Both the position numbers and the translations under genes were made by a program. From the NCBI GenBank assembly GCA_963965975.1, contig OZ014411.1, forward strand, positions 14,648,501 through 14,712,500: a stretch of DNA of 64,000 nt. Direction: 5' to 3'. Position 1 is the first letter of the stretch; each line of letters opens with the position of its first letter. The notes beneath the pieces were generated by a model that was given only the letters and a program-made list of their open reading frames with translations, made no database searches and was not told the origin of the DNA. This document shows positions 11,035 to 22,509 of this stretch, piece by piece. The stretch is from Xestospongia bergquistia. Its lineage: Eukaryota > Porifera > Demospongiae > Haplosclerida > Petrosiidae.

Positions 11035-11122
11035 TTATTAATACTAAGTCATAAACCACACCCTATTAGTTACTTTATATACATTGTAATAATATATAGG
11101 ACCTGATTTCTTTAACCATAAT
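10512..11122 (+). repeat. Duplicated block, right copy (partner at 1-842)
   Basis: Same order of elements as 1-842: a CT-rich tract, the exon encoding YRPEGFVKYLES, a second exon and the 'ccacaccctattagttactttat' tail. This copy keeps the second exon open. Confidence 0.75.
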
Positions 11123-11767
11123 ATGTTAAAGATATATTAATTATAATATTATAACTATCCTCTAGAGATCATCATTTTCCTGATTGCATTCAACTTTTAG
11201 CTCATTCTTATGTGACACAAACAATGTAAGATGAATCCATGTCTTTCTAAGAGATTGTGAATTACTTTTTTTCATAATTATTTAAAAAGATTACCAATTC
11301 TGTGATATAGCTTTTGCTAAAAATGGTCATTAATAATAATACAATAAAAAGTTAAGAATTTTTGGACTATGATTGTAGTTGTTTAAAGAAATTTAATTTT
11401 AAGCTAATTCAGTTTTCACGAAAGTTTAAATTTAAATTTAAATCTAGGAGTTTTGGAATTTTAAATTTGATATTTATTATCGTAAAATATATTTGAAAAA
11501 AAGTTAATATAATAAACTTTTAACAAATTATAGTGAAAATGTTTTAAATGAAATTCAATAAAGTATAAAAGACAATATATAATAACAAACTATAAAGTAA
11601 ACAGATGTATTCCACTGCTCCTAAACGAGACAACAATCTAGATACTCAGAGATCTCGCTCACAACTGATTCTATGCTGGCTAATAACCTCACTTTTATAG
11701 AGACAAAATATCATTACAACAAGACTCACAATCAATAACATCAACATGCATTGTCAATGACATCTGG

Positions 11768-12475
11768 TTAATTAATGTCTTTTTCCTTGTTCGACCATTT
11801 GCGAAAGCATGCCTCGCTTTCTTTCTTACACAATTGCTTAATCATCTCACTCCAACTTTCATGTTTTTTCCCATATTTGACACATTCATCTAATTCTCCC
11901 CAAATCTTTTGTACCCGATCATCAATTTCCTTAACAACGCTTTTCATTCGTTCATCCACATACTTCTCGATGGCCCCTCCTGCTTTTGACCATTTCTTCT
12001 CCAATGAATTCAAAGAAGCTGTTGTTTGAGCTTTCCATTCCTTTTCTTTCATTATGTCTTCCTTAAACTCTTCCTTTAATTCTTCTGATATTTTCTCTAA
12101 ACCATTGTCCAACTTCTTCAAGAATCTATCTTCTACGTCCTTAACGTATGTCATACAATTGTCAACGTACCTTCTCTCCTCGTTCACTCGCTTTTCTAAT
12201 GTTTCTACCACGTCCAGGAACGCTCTTCGATGTTTTGCTTGAGTTTCTAGCATATCCAAATGTTCCTTTCTCGTCATCTCCCCTATCGTTTCAAAACTTT
12301 TTATCAATTTGTTGTATCTATCTACTGCTTTTTGATTATTTGCTTCCAACAAAAGCTGAAGATCGACAAATTTTTTGTTTATAGAATCGATTTTTGAATC
12401 AAACGTTGCCGTTTTCATCTCCAATGTTTCCAACTTTTCTGTTATCCAAATCCACCAGTCGTCCCTTCTGGCCAT
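11768..12475 (-). CDS. Single-exon coiled-coil protein, 235 aa
   Basis: An uninterrupted minus-strand frame starts at an ATG in good context (gccATGGcc) and runs 235 codons. The product begins MARRDDWWIWITEKLETLEMK and is almost entirely charged helix (Glu, Lys, Leu, Asp), consistent with a long coiled coil. No signal peptide or membrane segment is visible. It is less AT-rich than its surroundings and has no intron, unlike most genes nearby. A GC-rich stretch lies directly upstream (12480-12700), and a possible AATAAA on the minus strand lies near 11471. It could be a retrocopy, an ORF1-like protein of a retroelement or a host gene. No family was recognised. Confidence 0.6.
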   Translation of the reverse strand: MARRDDWWIWITEKLETLEMKTATFDSKIDSINKKFVDLQLLLEANNQKAVDRYNKLIKSFETIGEMTRKEHLDMLETQAKHRRAFLDVVETLEKRVNEERRYVDNCMTYVKDVEDRFLKKLDNGLEKISEELKEEFKEDIMKEKEWKAQTTASLNSLEKKWSKAGGAIEKYVDERMKSVVKEIDDRVQKIWGELDECVKYGKKHESWSEMIKQLCKKESEACFRKWSNKEKDIN

Positions 12476-12479
12476 GGCA

Positions 12480-12700
12480 CAATGATGCTCTTGTGCTTCT
12501 GGTATGTGTAGCCTTGCTCTGACGTCATTACCGCCTTGGGTTTATTGCGAGCCAATCAGCTCTTGCCAACGCTTCGGATCGGAATGCAACTATGCATTAC
12601 TGAGGCGCGGTCAAAAGTGGAGGGTGTGGTTTCTTGTTTACAAGGAAGTGGGTGGGCGTGGGGCGTGATTTGAACTATAGGGTCTTGAACTTAATTATTT
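12480..12700 (-). promoter_or_regulatory. GC-rich putative promoter of the coiled-coil gene
   Basis: This is one of the least AT-rich intergenic stretches in the window. It contains a reverse-strand CCAAT box ('gccaatcagc' on the plus strand) and 'gggcgtggggcgtg' G-rich boxes. It sits immediately upstream of the minus-strand start at 12475. The promoter role is inferred from composition and position only. Confidence 0.35.
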
Positions 12701-12735
12701 ATTATGTGATCAATGTTATATAATATGACCTGGCT

Positions 12736-12954
12736 GTGGAGTTACAACATCAAACATCTCCTTCCACTAGTAGCTTGACAGAGTTACTCTGTCATGAAGA
12801 TGCTCCACTCCCTAATAAAATTAGATTCTCTATTACTCCTGATCCATATATGCACTCATCTGTTAAAAGTTCCAATTATCATTTCCATTCTCACATATCA
12901 TTACTGTCATTTGGTAAAGTACATAATATTATCATTGATAAAAAGAGACTGTAA
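12736..12954 (+). pseudogene. Exon-like fragment related to 7660-7745
   Basis: Open for 72 codons. It contains LTELLCHEDAPLPNKIRFSIT, which resembles the peptide at 7680-7740. No family, splice sites or promoter could be assigned. Likely a duplicated exon remnant. Confidence 0.3.
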
Positions 12955-12959
12955 GAGTT

Positions 12960-15640
12960 TATGTATTGTAAAGTAAACACTTGAGACAACTTAGTTCACA
13001 ATGAAGCCTAATTCTATCTAACAAATATAGTTGATATTCTAATAACATGATAGTTAAAGCATACTCAGAAAATTTGTAAATAAATTGTCAAGGACTTACT
13101 GGACCCTACATATATAGATATGGAGATTATATAGCACAACACCAACATCATTATGCAATATGGTATGGTTATAGTATTAACACTCTAGTACATACAACAA
13201 TATATCACATGAACAGTAATGTTGGTAAAAAATATTAGGATCAGCATTATGTTATAGAAGTAACTGGACTATCTCAGTGTGACTATTATGTGAGGCCCAA
13301 TATATAACTGTTTCTTGATGTTAAAGACTTTAACTATTTCTACTAATTCAATGTCTACAATTATATCATTAACTTTTTATTAGTGGTTTGGCATAAGCAT
13401 GTCTTTCATGGCAATATATGCATTCTATCTGAGAATGTCAGAGATTCAGAGAACTGAGAACATTCATATATTAGTATATAATCCAAAAATTGAAAACTCA
13501 AAATATGTTAACTAAAAACAAAAAATGCAAAAATATAAAATAAAAATACCAAAATAAAGAAAAAATACAAAAATGAAAAAAAATTATTAAAAACTAAAAA
13601 TAAAAAAAAATTAAAAATAAAATACAAAAATTACAAAAACTTTAAAAAAATAAGAAACTACAAAAAATTGACAAATAAAAATATCTTAACAATGACAGTC
13701 TAGTTAAGGTCTGCAATCCAGCAATCGTAAAAAAAGATAAGATAGACAGTTCCTAAGAGTCCAGCCAGACCATATAAGTTGAGGAGAACATAGATGGAGA
13801 AAGATATAATTTATGATTCTTATGATTTTGTGATATATTTGTATCTTTGTTGAAAACTTTTTCATTACTATAATTAGATACAAACTAAATAACAACTATA
13901 TATAATATATAAACAACTAATAATATCAACAACTATATCTAGATTTATTAAAACTAGTCATTAATAAAATAAATCAGTAAAATATATACAGCTAAAAAAA
14001 TAAAATGATTACAACTATATTTTTTAGTTTAACTATATTTAAACAAATAGTTTAAGATACAATTAAAAAAGATACAACTAAAAAATTAGACATACAAAAA
14101 GGTTTTTTTAAAAATTAATACATAAAAAATAGAATTACAAAGAAAATTGACAACTATATCTATAGACAACTAAAATTATCTAAACATAAAAAATGCAAAT
14201 TTAAAAATAAAAACAAAATACAAAAATAAAATTTTTTTAAATAAAAATAAAATACAAAAGAAAAATAAAAAGAAAAGAAAATTTGATAAATATTTTAAAA
14301 ACATCTAAATAATGACAGTCTCTGTAGTTGAAGAGTCTTCAAGAAGTCAGTGAAGGTGTCCAATTCAGCAATTGTAAAAAAAGAGAAGATCAAGAGTCCA
14401 CTAGTCCACAAGTTTGGAACATAGAGGGAGAAAGATAGAATAACAAATGAATTACTAAAGAATTGATGAGAAGTGAATGGATGGATGGATAGTTAAAATT
14501 TTACCTTCTTTTTTTATTTAGTTAACACCTGTTTCTCACATAGATTGATAACAATCAACTCCTGACCCTATGATTTAAACTATAAAATTTAGACACTGTT
14601 CTAATGTCAGTTCCAATTAGTTTTACTTTAAGTTTATTTTTAAATTTAATATCTACTTAGCATCTATAGAGTATTTGTCTCATAAATATTCAATAGATAT
14701 TAATGACTACCTATTAAATATCCATTGATATTTAGTAGCTTCTCAGTTTTAGTTTAATGAATATCAATTACAAAATGATGTTCATTTTAAGAGGATCTTA
14801 TTGGTCACTAACAATACTAGCAGATATATCAATTTAACATATCAACTTTATAAATATTAAACTGACTATATTATTATTCTAGTTCTAGTTAGTAAACAAG
14901 TCGTTCAGTTTTAGTTTTAGTTTTAGTAAAGTATAAATACTGATCTATTACTTACAAAGTTATATTATATAGATGTCATTTCTAAGTTCTCTCTCTCTTA
15001 TCTTACAACCTCTCCATCAAATGTCAATGGTATGTTATTGTATGCTAAATATCAAGAGAATGTCAAGCTATACTAAGTGATTAAAGACAGTCACCTTATA
15101 TTGTGATCTTAGAACCAGAACTCTTTTAAGGTCAGCTATTACAAATAGACTAGATGTGTGATCAATTGAATGTAGATGTGTCCGTTACTATCTATAATAT
15201 AAAAGTATCACTGATTTTTCTTTGTTTTTTTATTTGTCATCAGTGTTACATAAAGGACAATAAACACATTTCACATTTAGAGCATGTATTGGCTGTATAC
15301 TGTATAAAACTATGAAAACATTATAATAGCAATACTTTCATTAAAGACAGATTTTATTATATGGTTCAAATAACAAAGTTAATGACATTGTTCGGTATAT
15401 TATGACATTTTTTTTCTCTTGCTCCAGTTTGCTACCGTTAGTTGAGTACTATTTCACTAGTGATCCGTGGAAGAAACTATGGTTATGATCCATGAGTTGA
15501 TTGTTCTAATAAAATGTAAGCTATCTATTATATAATTGTATCAAACTTGTAAATTCTGACCAAATAAATTGCTTTATTTGAAGTTAATAACAAATATTAC
15601 ATATACTTAATAACTTAATATTAATACATTTTATTACTTT
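12960..15640. other. A-rich non-coding stretch with repeat copies in reverse orientation
   Basis: Bases 13490-13680 and 14000-14290 are low-complexity A-rich DNA. Two related segments, 13690-13810 and 14315-14440, share 'cagcaat.gtaaaaaaagag/taagat', 'agagtcca' and 'gaacatagat/gg.gagaaagata'. They match the complement of the repeat near 4600-5600, as does 'ggatggatggatag' at 14480. No gene was seen. Confidence 0.5.
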
Positions 15641-15649
15641 TGTATTCCA

Positions 15650-15750
15650 GATAACGGTGTCTTCACTCTCCATCAATTCTTTGTCACTATCAGTTCTTAT
15701 AACTACTCTTTTCTTTCCCTGCAGGAACAGCACTGGTGAAAAAGGTGAGG
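15650..15750 (+). repeat. Dispersed repeat copy with 20-nt microexon
   Basis: Resembles 5398-5475: 'gtcttcac', then 'aactac/tctttttctttccctgcag', then a 20-nt segment (15725-15744) and a GTGAGG donor. Same orientation as the copy at 5.4 kb. Confidence 0.6.
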
Positions 15751-16089
15751 TGTCTAAGTTCACAATAGTTAAAATGAAAAGGTTTTTTGTATAACAAACT
15801 TTCCATTTTAAAAAGGGATAACAGTAAACAAACAGGTTCAAATGTAACAAAATTTTCTCACGTCAGCAGAAGTTGCATGTTGTGAATTGATTGCCTCACA
15901 CTTGTCTGCAATGACTCCAATGAGACATAGTATTATGTAATAAATGTAATATTTTTGCTTACCATGCAGTAAGTTATTGCAGTGTGGAGACCAGGTTATA
16001 TACTGGTTCTTTACTATGAATGAAGTCAGGAATGAGCCTTAGATACACTTTACGTAGCCTAGTAGGACCAAAAAATAGCATCTATCATT

Positions 16090-16176
16090 CAGCACGTGTA
16101 ATAGTTAATTTAATGTAGGCGTAGATATCAGCTTATAAAAAAAGGAGGAGGGCTAGCTTGCTCCGAAGCAGTAATT
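16090..16176 (+). promoter_or_regulatory. Putative promoter of the four-death-domain gene
   Basis: A CACGTG E-box is at 16093-16098 and a TATA-like 'ttataaaaaaagg' at about 16133-16145. The TATA-like box lies about 35-45 bp before the start codon at 16177, implying a very short 5'UTR. Inferred from motifs only. Confidence 0.4.
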
Positions 16177-18626
16177 ATGTCACTCTCAAAACTTGGTGTA
16201 GCTCGCGAAGGTGAACTATTTTATATCACTAGTGCAATGCTTGACAGTATAAATACTATATATCTTTTACAGATCATGGGCCAGGTCGAAATATCATGAA
16301 TATTCTTAAGAAAAAACCTGACTTGATTGATTTGATGTCTGTCTTGTCTGAAATTCGTTCTGAGTGGGCTACAATTGGAACTTCCTTGAACGTGCCTGAC
16401 CAAGGATTGCTACATTTGAATATTTCTGACTCTGGGAAGCTCAATGCAACACTTCAAGCCTGGATTGATGGCTATGACAAGTATAGCCCAGTTCTTTGGG
16501 AAACAGTTCTAAATGCTATTGGAGGCCCAATTGTCAACAATGAAAGAATTTCACATAAAATAAGGAGTTATCTATGTAAAGACGAAATATATTTGAAGTA
16601 TATAGAAAGACATGATTTCACAATTTTTGGCTCAAGTAAGTTCTTCAGGAACACACAGTGAACAAATTGGCATTATCTGTTTGTTAAAGCTATTATACCT
16701 GGATGTAAAGGGCAAAACTAATAACACTTGATTATTACTACCACAATCTATATATAGTTTATGAAAAAAGGATGTTATTAGGATTTGATAGTAAACACTC
16801 TGTTACATCAAACCACATGAAATGATAGACTGCTTTCTTAATTGAGATGCTACAAAATCACGATTTGTTCATGACAAGTACTTTAAGTAGATTTTAGACT
16901 AATAATATTCCTTGCATGTCCAATGGATTTGGCAAAAATTTAGCACAGTATATATAGTGGCGTCTCCTTTTCTCTTGATCCTCCTGACACATTTATCTTT
17001 TATAAATAGTGTTATGTTGTAAGTAAAATATGGAAATTTATGTTTTGTTTTTATAATTTTGTGGTTTTGAAGATAATAAACTACACCACAAGCTTATATT
17101 ATATAATCATGAAATTAACATACCTTAAATTCTAGATTTGTAGTATGTTAAAACTTGGTCTCATCTCCAGACACCCACAAATTTGTAGCTTACATATTTT
17201 TCTTGAGGTATCATGATCATATGGTAATTGGTATATGCATTATCTGTAAAAAATCACTTGGACAGAGTCAGTGATGTATCATGATGTTACATTGACAAGA
17301 ATTTAGACTAAACACACCAGATAACCTTTGTTACATCAAACAATTTGGCATTTGGAGATGAGATTATAGTCAAAATTGTACTATAACCAAATTAAGAACA
17401 GAATAAAGTATAAAACTCACTAATTTTACTTAGACTCACAGTGAAGGTGAAGTATTTCATACCATTACTGTAGTGCTTGGCTGTGTAAATACTATTATAT
17501 CTTTTATAGGTCATTGGTCACATAATAATATCACAAAGATACTTCACAAAAAACCTGACCTAATTGATTTGATGTCTGTACTGTCTGAAATTCGTTCTGA
17601 GTGGGCTACAATAGGAACTTCATTGAATGTGCCTGACCAAGGATTGCTACATTTGAACATTTCTGACTTGGGAAAGCTCAATGCAACACTTCAAGTCTGG
17701 ATTGATGGGGATGGCAAGTATAGCCCAGTTTGTTGGGAAACAGTTCTAAGTGCAGTTGAGGGCCCTATTCTCAACAACGAAAGAGTTTCAATGAGAATAA
17801 GGCATTATCTACGTACAGATAAAATATATGAGAAGTATTATAACAAAGATGATTTCACAATTGTAGGCTCAAGTAAGTTCACTAATACCCAGTCAATGAA
17901 ATGGCACTGGATTTTTTTGTTTAAACAAGTATATCTAGGTATATGTAAAGGACGAAATTAGTAACAGTGGATGATTGCTGCCACAATCTGTTTACACAAA
18001 ATGATTGTTATTAGAAGCTTGATAGTGAACATTGCTACATCAAACCACATACTTGACTTGAAATGGCAGACTATTCTTTTAGTAGAACTTCCAATGCCAT
18101 TTATAATATATATACAAGTGTAATTGACAAATCAGATTGTGTTTTATGTATAAAGTACAAATTAATCAGGGATTGGTAAGTTTATTTTCTTAATTTTATA
18201 TTCATTATAGCTAATAATGTTAAAGTCATTTATTCGGAAGAACCTGAGCTGAAAGATTTGATGACAGTTCTGGTTGAGATTCAATCACAGTGGTCTACTC
18301 TGGGCACTGCACTTAATGTACCAGAGGTAATGCTACCAGTAACCCTACAAGGTGTTCCCAATGATGTGAAGCTCAAAGCAACATTGCAGGCTTGGATTGA
18401 CACCAGAAGCAGTCCAGTGAACTGGAAGACAGTTATTGAGGCAGTAGGTGGCCCTATTATCAACAATGAAAGAGTTGCTAGAGTAATAATACGTTACCTG
18501 TCTCAAGATGAAATATTTCATAAATATTATAATAAAAAAGGTTCCTATGGTGTATCTACAGGCAATAGTGAGCTCTTTTTATTTTTATCATTAATGTTGA
18601 TGTTTAAAAAATATAGAAACTCAGTC

Positions 18627-18672
<46 letters not shown>

Positions 18673-19011
18673 ATTTTCTTTGCAGATATTTTGACAATTA
18701 TTGACAAAAAGCCCGACATGATTGATTTAATGTATGTCCTGTCTCAAATCCAGTCTCAATGGTTTACACTGGGAACAGCACTGAACATACCACCTAACCA
18801 AGGGTTGTTACACCAAGATATTCCTATCAGTGCAAAATTAAATATCACCTTGCAGTTGTGGTTAGATGGTAACGGGAAGTACAGTCCAGTTACATGGAAA
18901 AGAGTTATGGAAGCTGTAGAAAGCCCTATTGTTAACAACAGAAGAGTTGGAGATGAGATACGATACTATTTGATGCGAGATGAAATATTTCACAAGTACT
19001 TGACATATTAG
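16177..19011 (+). CDS. Four tandem death domains, 480 aa, five exons
   Basis: Exons: 16177-16210, 16273-16635, 17510-17872, 18211-18567, 18686-19011. All junctions are GT-AG and every intron is phase 1, so the spliced frame is 1443 nt, or 480 residues and a stop. After a short leader (MSLSKLGVARE) each large exon encodes one death domain. Shared features are a first helix (DLMSVLSEIRSEW), the W-x-x-x-G-x-x-L core (ATIGTSLNV), L-x-x-W-I/L-D, a tryptophan in (S/N)PVxWxxV, and a last helix (NNERVxxxIRxYL). Death domains mediate homotypic complexes in apoptosis and innate signalling. No enzyme, membrane or ligand domain is present, so the product looks like a pure adaptor or scaffold. Domains 1 and 2 are very alike, including flanking intron DNA, so that duplication is recent; 3 and 4 are more diverged. 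A short alternative such as a DED is possible, but the W pattern favours death domain. Confidence 0.85.
18627..18668. repeat. (AT)n microsatellite in intron 4 of the four-death-domain gene
   Basis: A run of AT dinucleotides lies just before the polypyrimidine tract and acceptor of the last death-domain exon. Confidence 0.9.
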
Positions 19012-22000
19012 TATTTTCATTGTGTATATGACACTTGCTTCTGTGACTTTTGTAGATATTAATGATCAATTGTGAGGCTATATATATATAAAGTTGACCA
19101 GTTGAATATTGTGTGCATGTGTCTATATACAAGCTACTAATTAAAGTGATTATGAGAAATTATACACATTAATTTATATATAAAGTTGTCAGAAGGAAGA
19201 CCTAGAAAATGTCAATCACTTAATGAATATTGTCAAAAAAAGCCAAACGACAATATCAAAATTAACTCTGTACTGACTGACCCAGTTCAGAATCAGCCAA
19301 TCAACAAGTTGCTGATTGATATGAGTCAAGACAATTCTTAAGCTATCATGTTCACAGGCAGCCTTTAAACTTCTGTAATCTAGTCAGGCTGGACTAACTA
19401 GAGCTACTGTCAAAGTAATTATATATATATATATATATACTATTTGAATGAAAATGTACATGTTGTCTAATACAGAACTCTCTACTTTAAAAAAATTGTC
19501 ATAAAATTTGCTCCAACTTTTTGTTATTAATATAATTCATCACAGTTGCTTGTTTGAATGATACAAAGAAAAAAAAGCAGTTAGCATTTTTAAAACAACT
19601 GATAATATACTGTGTGTACTGGGATATAACAATTCTATATAGAAATATACAATCTAATTTTTGGACTGAATTGAGCAAGGATATTATTAATAGGCCAAAG
19701 TTGAGGTAATTAAATCTACATACATATATAGCTTAGCAAAAGAAGAGAACTGCCAACATGACTGTCAGTGATCACCTATTATGATTAAACAAACACTTTT
19801 TGGCCACATCTGTAAGTATTAGACAATCTTGTTTCCTAACTTATTCTAAGTTTTCATGAAAAAATAGTATATCCATCACTCAGTTTAATTCAAATACTAC
19901 ACTGCTAGTCTGTAGTTATGGGTCTGCACTTCATTTCTCATTGAAGATTGTTTAGAGGTAGTCATATCTGCTGCACTTATTAATGATAATGATTGAGGCT
20001 TACATACAATACAATAATGAATTAGATATGGATCTCCTACATGACAAAGCATAAAAAACATCATTTTATATTTTGTTGTTACCCCCCCCCCCCCCAAATT
20101 CCAGAAACAATTATTCCTGTTATATATGTACATCCACACGTAATAACTTCCAACTTTGGACTTCAGTTCCTTTTTCACTATGTATTAGCTCAGTGTCCAA
20201 AGAAATCAATACAACATTGTAAGAAAGCAGCTGTTACACAGTAAACTATTACTAGTGTAATTTAAGTAGTTCTTAGCCTTATTACTGCAAAATATAGTTT
20301 GCCAGTTTGGAGATAATTGTTTTTTTGGTACATTTTTCTTACTGCTGGCTATTGAGTCATTAAATGTAAACAGCAATGTGATTTTAAATGTGTCAAGTGA
20401 TTATGAGTATCATATTATGTATTTACATAAAATTTAAAGTTTGTCGCTGTGAAGCTAAATTCATCTACCTTTTTCAACTCAACTATTAAGTGGGACGAAA
20501 TTTCTTTAATAAAAGGTTTCCTTTCTGTTATAGTCAGACATAGTAGCTCACAGACACAACATAAAGAAGAGCTTGAGTAATGTCATCAATCAGTTACAAA
20601 CATAGCAATTGAATTACTACATAAAGTTGTAACACTATAAATCTTGGCTAGGACATCATCATCTTCCGTGCTAGGTTTTAACATACAAATGGTTGTTATT
20701 TCTGAGAACCATTTGAATAACGTCATTGCTCATATTACATCTCTTAATATGTCAGTTTATAAACTGACATATTTACACTTATTCTATGAAAAAGTTGAGA
20801 ACACTACATTATATATCTAGTACCTTCAGGCTTCTCATAAACTTTGATACTGACAAAGAACTGATACTACAAAATAAATTGTTTCTTCAACAAAATCACA
20901 TTTTGACAACTGAATAAGTTACAAATGAAGGACTGTGAAAACAATCATATACACATACCTCATTAATGACTATTCTCCTGATATCCTCAGTCTTTCATTT
21001 ACAGTTCTAAAATCATAAACAAATAGATACATGGTGGAAGTGGTAGAACATGATATATTAAATTTCTGAGTAGCATTGAGCCTAAAGAATTTAAAGTAAT
21101 CCTACATTTGTAGACTATGAAGAAAACTGACAGCATGACCAAACTATAAAAAGTGTCATTTTAATAAATTAGTGGCAATTAACCAAATATTTATACAAAA
21201 TTTACTGGTTATACAAGGTATGCATTACAATTAATATCACACAAATACCTAACTTAGGAATTGGTTCTTCATCCATTAAGTAAAGACCCAAGACCAGCAG
21301 TTTGCAGACTTTAATAGTTTCATCATGGCTGAGAAAATACGATAAAATTATATCGAAGTTATTCATTTCATAGCTTACATTCTGTAAGGATTACATGCAG
21401 CAGCATGTAAAGTTCATCTGATATTGGCTTTTTATAAAGACTTCTATCTCAAATAACTTCCTTAATTAGTCCCAACGCCTCAGTTGTATTAACGTCATCA
21501 AAGAAAAGAACAGTATATACAACAACAGAACTTGTTTAAGTAAGTCATTAGTTGCTATGTGCATGTAGCAGTTAGTTCATGTTGGTTTATTTCATTTGTC
21601 ACTCTCAGTTGTATACAAAAATAGAATAAAATTGTGAAATAAACATACTTATACATATACACACATGATCCAAAAAACTGTGATAAACTGTGGTTGACTA
21701 GATTCGTTGACCAATGAAATAGGTGACAACAGTATTATCAAAAATATCATTATGAGAACCTACCAGATGTTAAAGTTATAATATAGATGGTTAGTACCAG
21801 GATATACAAGACTATTAAATTGATCAAAAATACTTATTATTACAATTAAAGTAGCAATGGTCTGACAATATAGTTCAATTTATTTAAATAAAACAAGGCC
21901 ATTGTTGAAGTATAGACAAGTTAAGACATTGTCTTGATGTACCTCCTAATAAAAGTGCCAGCACACAAGTATTTCTAGTTCAATGGCTCACAATACAACA

Positions 22001-22050
22001 TATAAACAAAAATATTATAGAGCAATAATATTACTGGAAAATTAAAAAGT
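19012..22050. other. Gene-poor stretch
   Basis: AT-rich sequence without a convincing exon. It contains a small (AT)n at 19422-19438 and a poly-C run at about 20083-20095. Short open frames here lack splice or family support. Confidence 0.5.
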
Positions 22051-22480
22051 TATTTTAACCAACCAATAATTTATATCTTTTAAATGAATTACTATTAAAT
22101 TGAATATTCAAATAAATGGACCTTTTCATTTTACCAAAGATAATACAACCGCTACCCTTTGACATCATTACTATCATCACTTCTGGGGTACATTCTTGAT
22201 ACTATAACAGTATGTTTTCTATAGAAGTACTAAATAGTCAATGGGAAAATCAGCTGCTTGTAATTCACATACAAGCATTTATTTCTGGTTCACCGTCTCA
22301 AATATACCAGGAAAAGAGAGCACTTACAAAGACTTTATCTCTCATGCCAGCAGTAACGTCAACGTAAAGTTAATAAGTTACTTTAACCAACCAATAATAA
22401 GTAGATGAATGGACTGCAACACTACCCTTAGACGTCATAAATTCTCACATCCGGGATACGGAGCACGTTTTCTCTAGCAA
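22050..22480 (+). repeat. Two related copies upstream of the NTHL1-like relic
   Basis: Bases 22050-22210 and 22375-22480 share 'ttaaccaaccaataat', 'ggac..t...acactaccctt.gac.tca' and 'gttttct.tag'. The second copy is more GC-rich and lies just before the NTHL1-like remnants, so it may contain the old promoter. Confidence 0.45.
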
Positions 22481-22509
22481 GTGCCACGTGGAATAACACG
22501 ATGTATGCT

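Noticed and set aside
11775..12384. Plus-strand open frames opposite the coiled-coil gene
   Set aside because: Antisense shadows; their peptides are Ser/Phe-rich, as expected of the complement of Glu/Lys codons.
19200..19330. Possible fifth death-domain exon after the four-domain gene ('aatattgtcaaaaaaa...')
   Set aside because: Resemblance to the start of the domain exon covers only about 40 bp and has no open frame beyond it.
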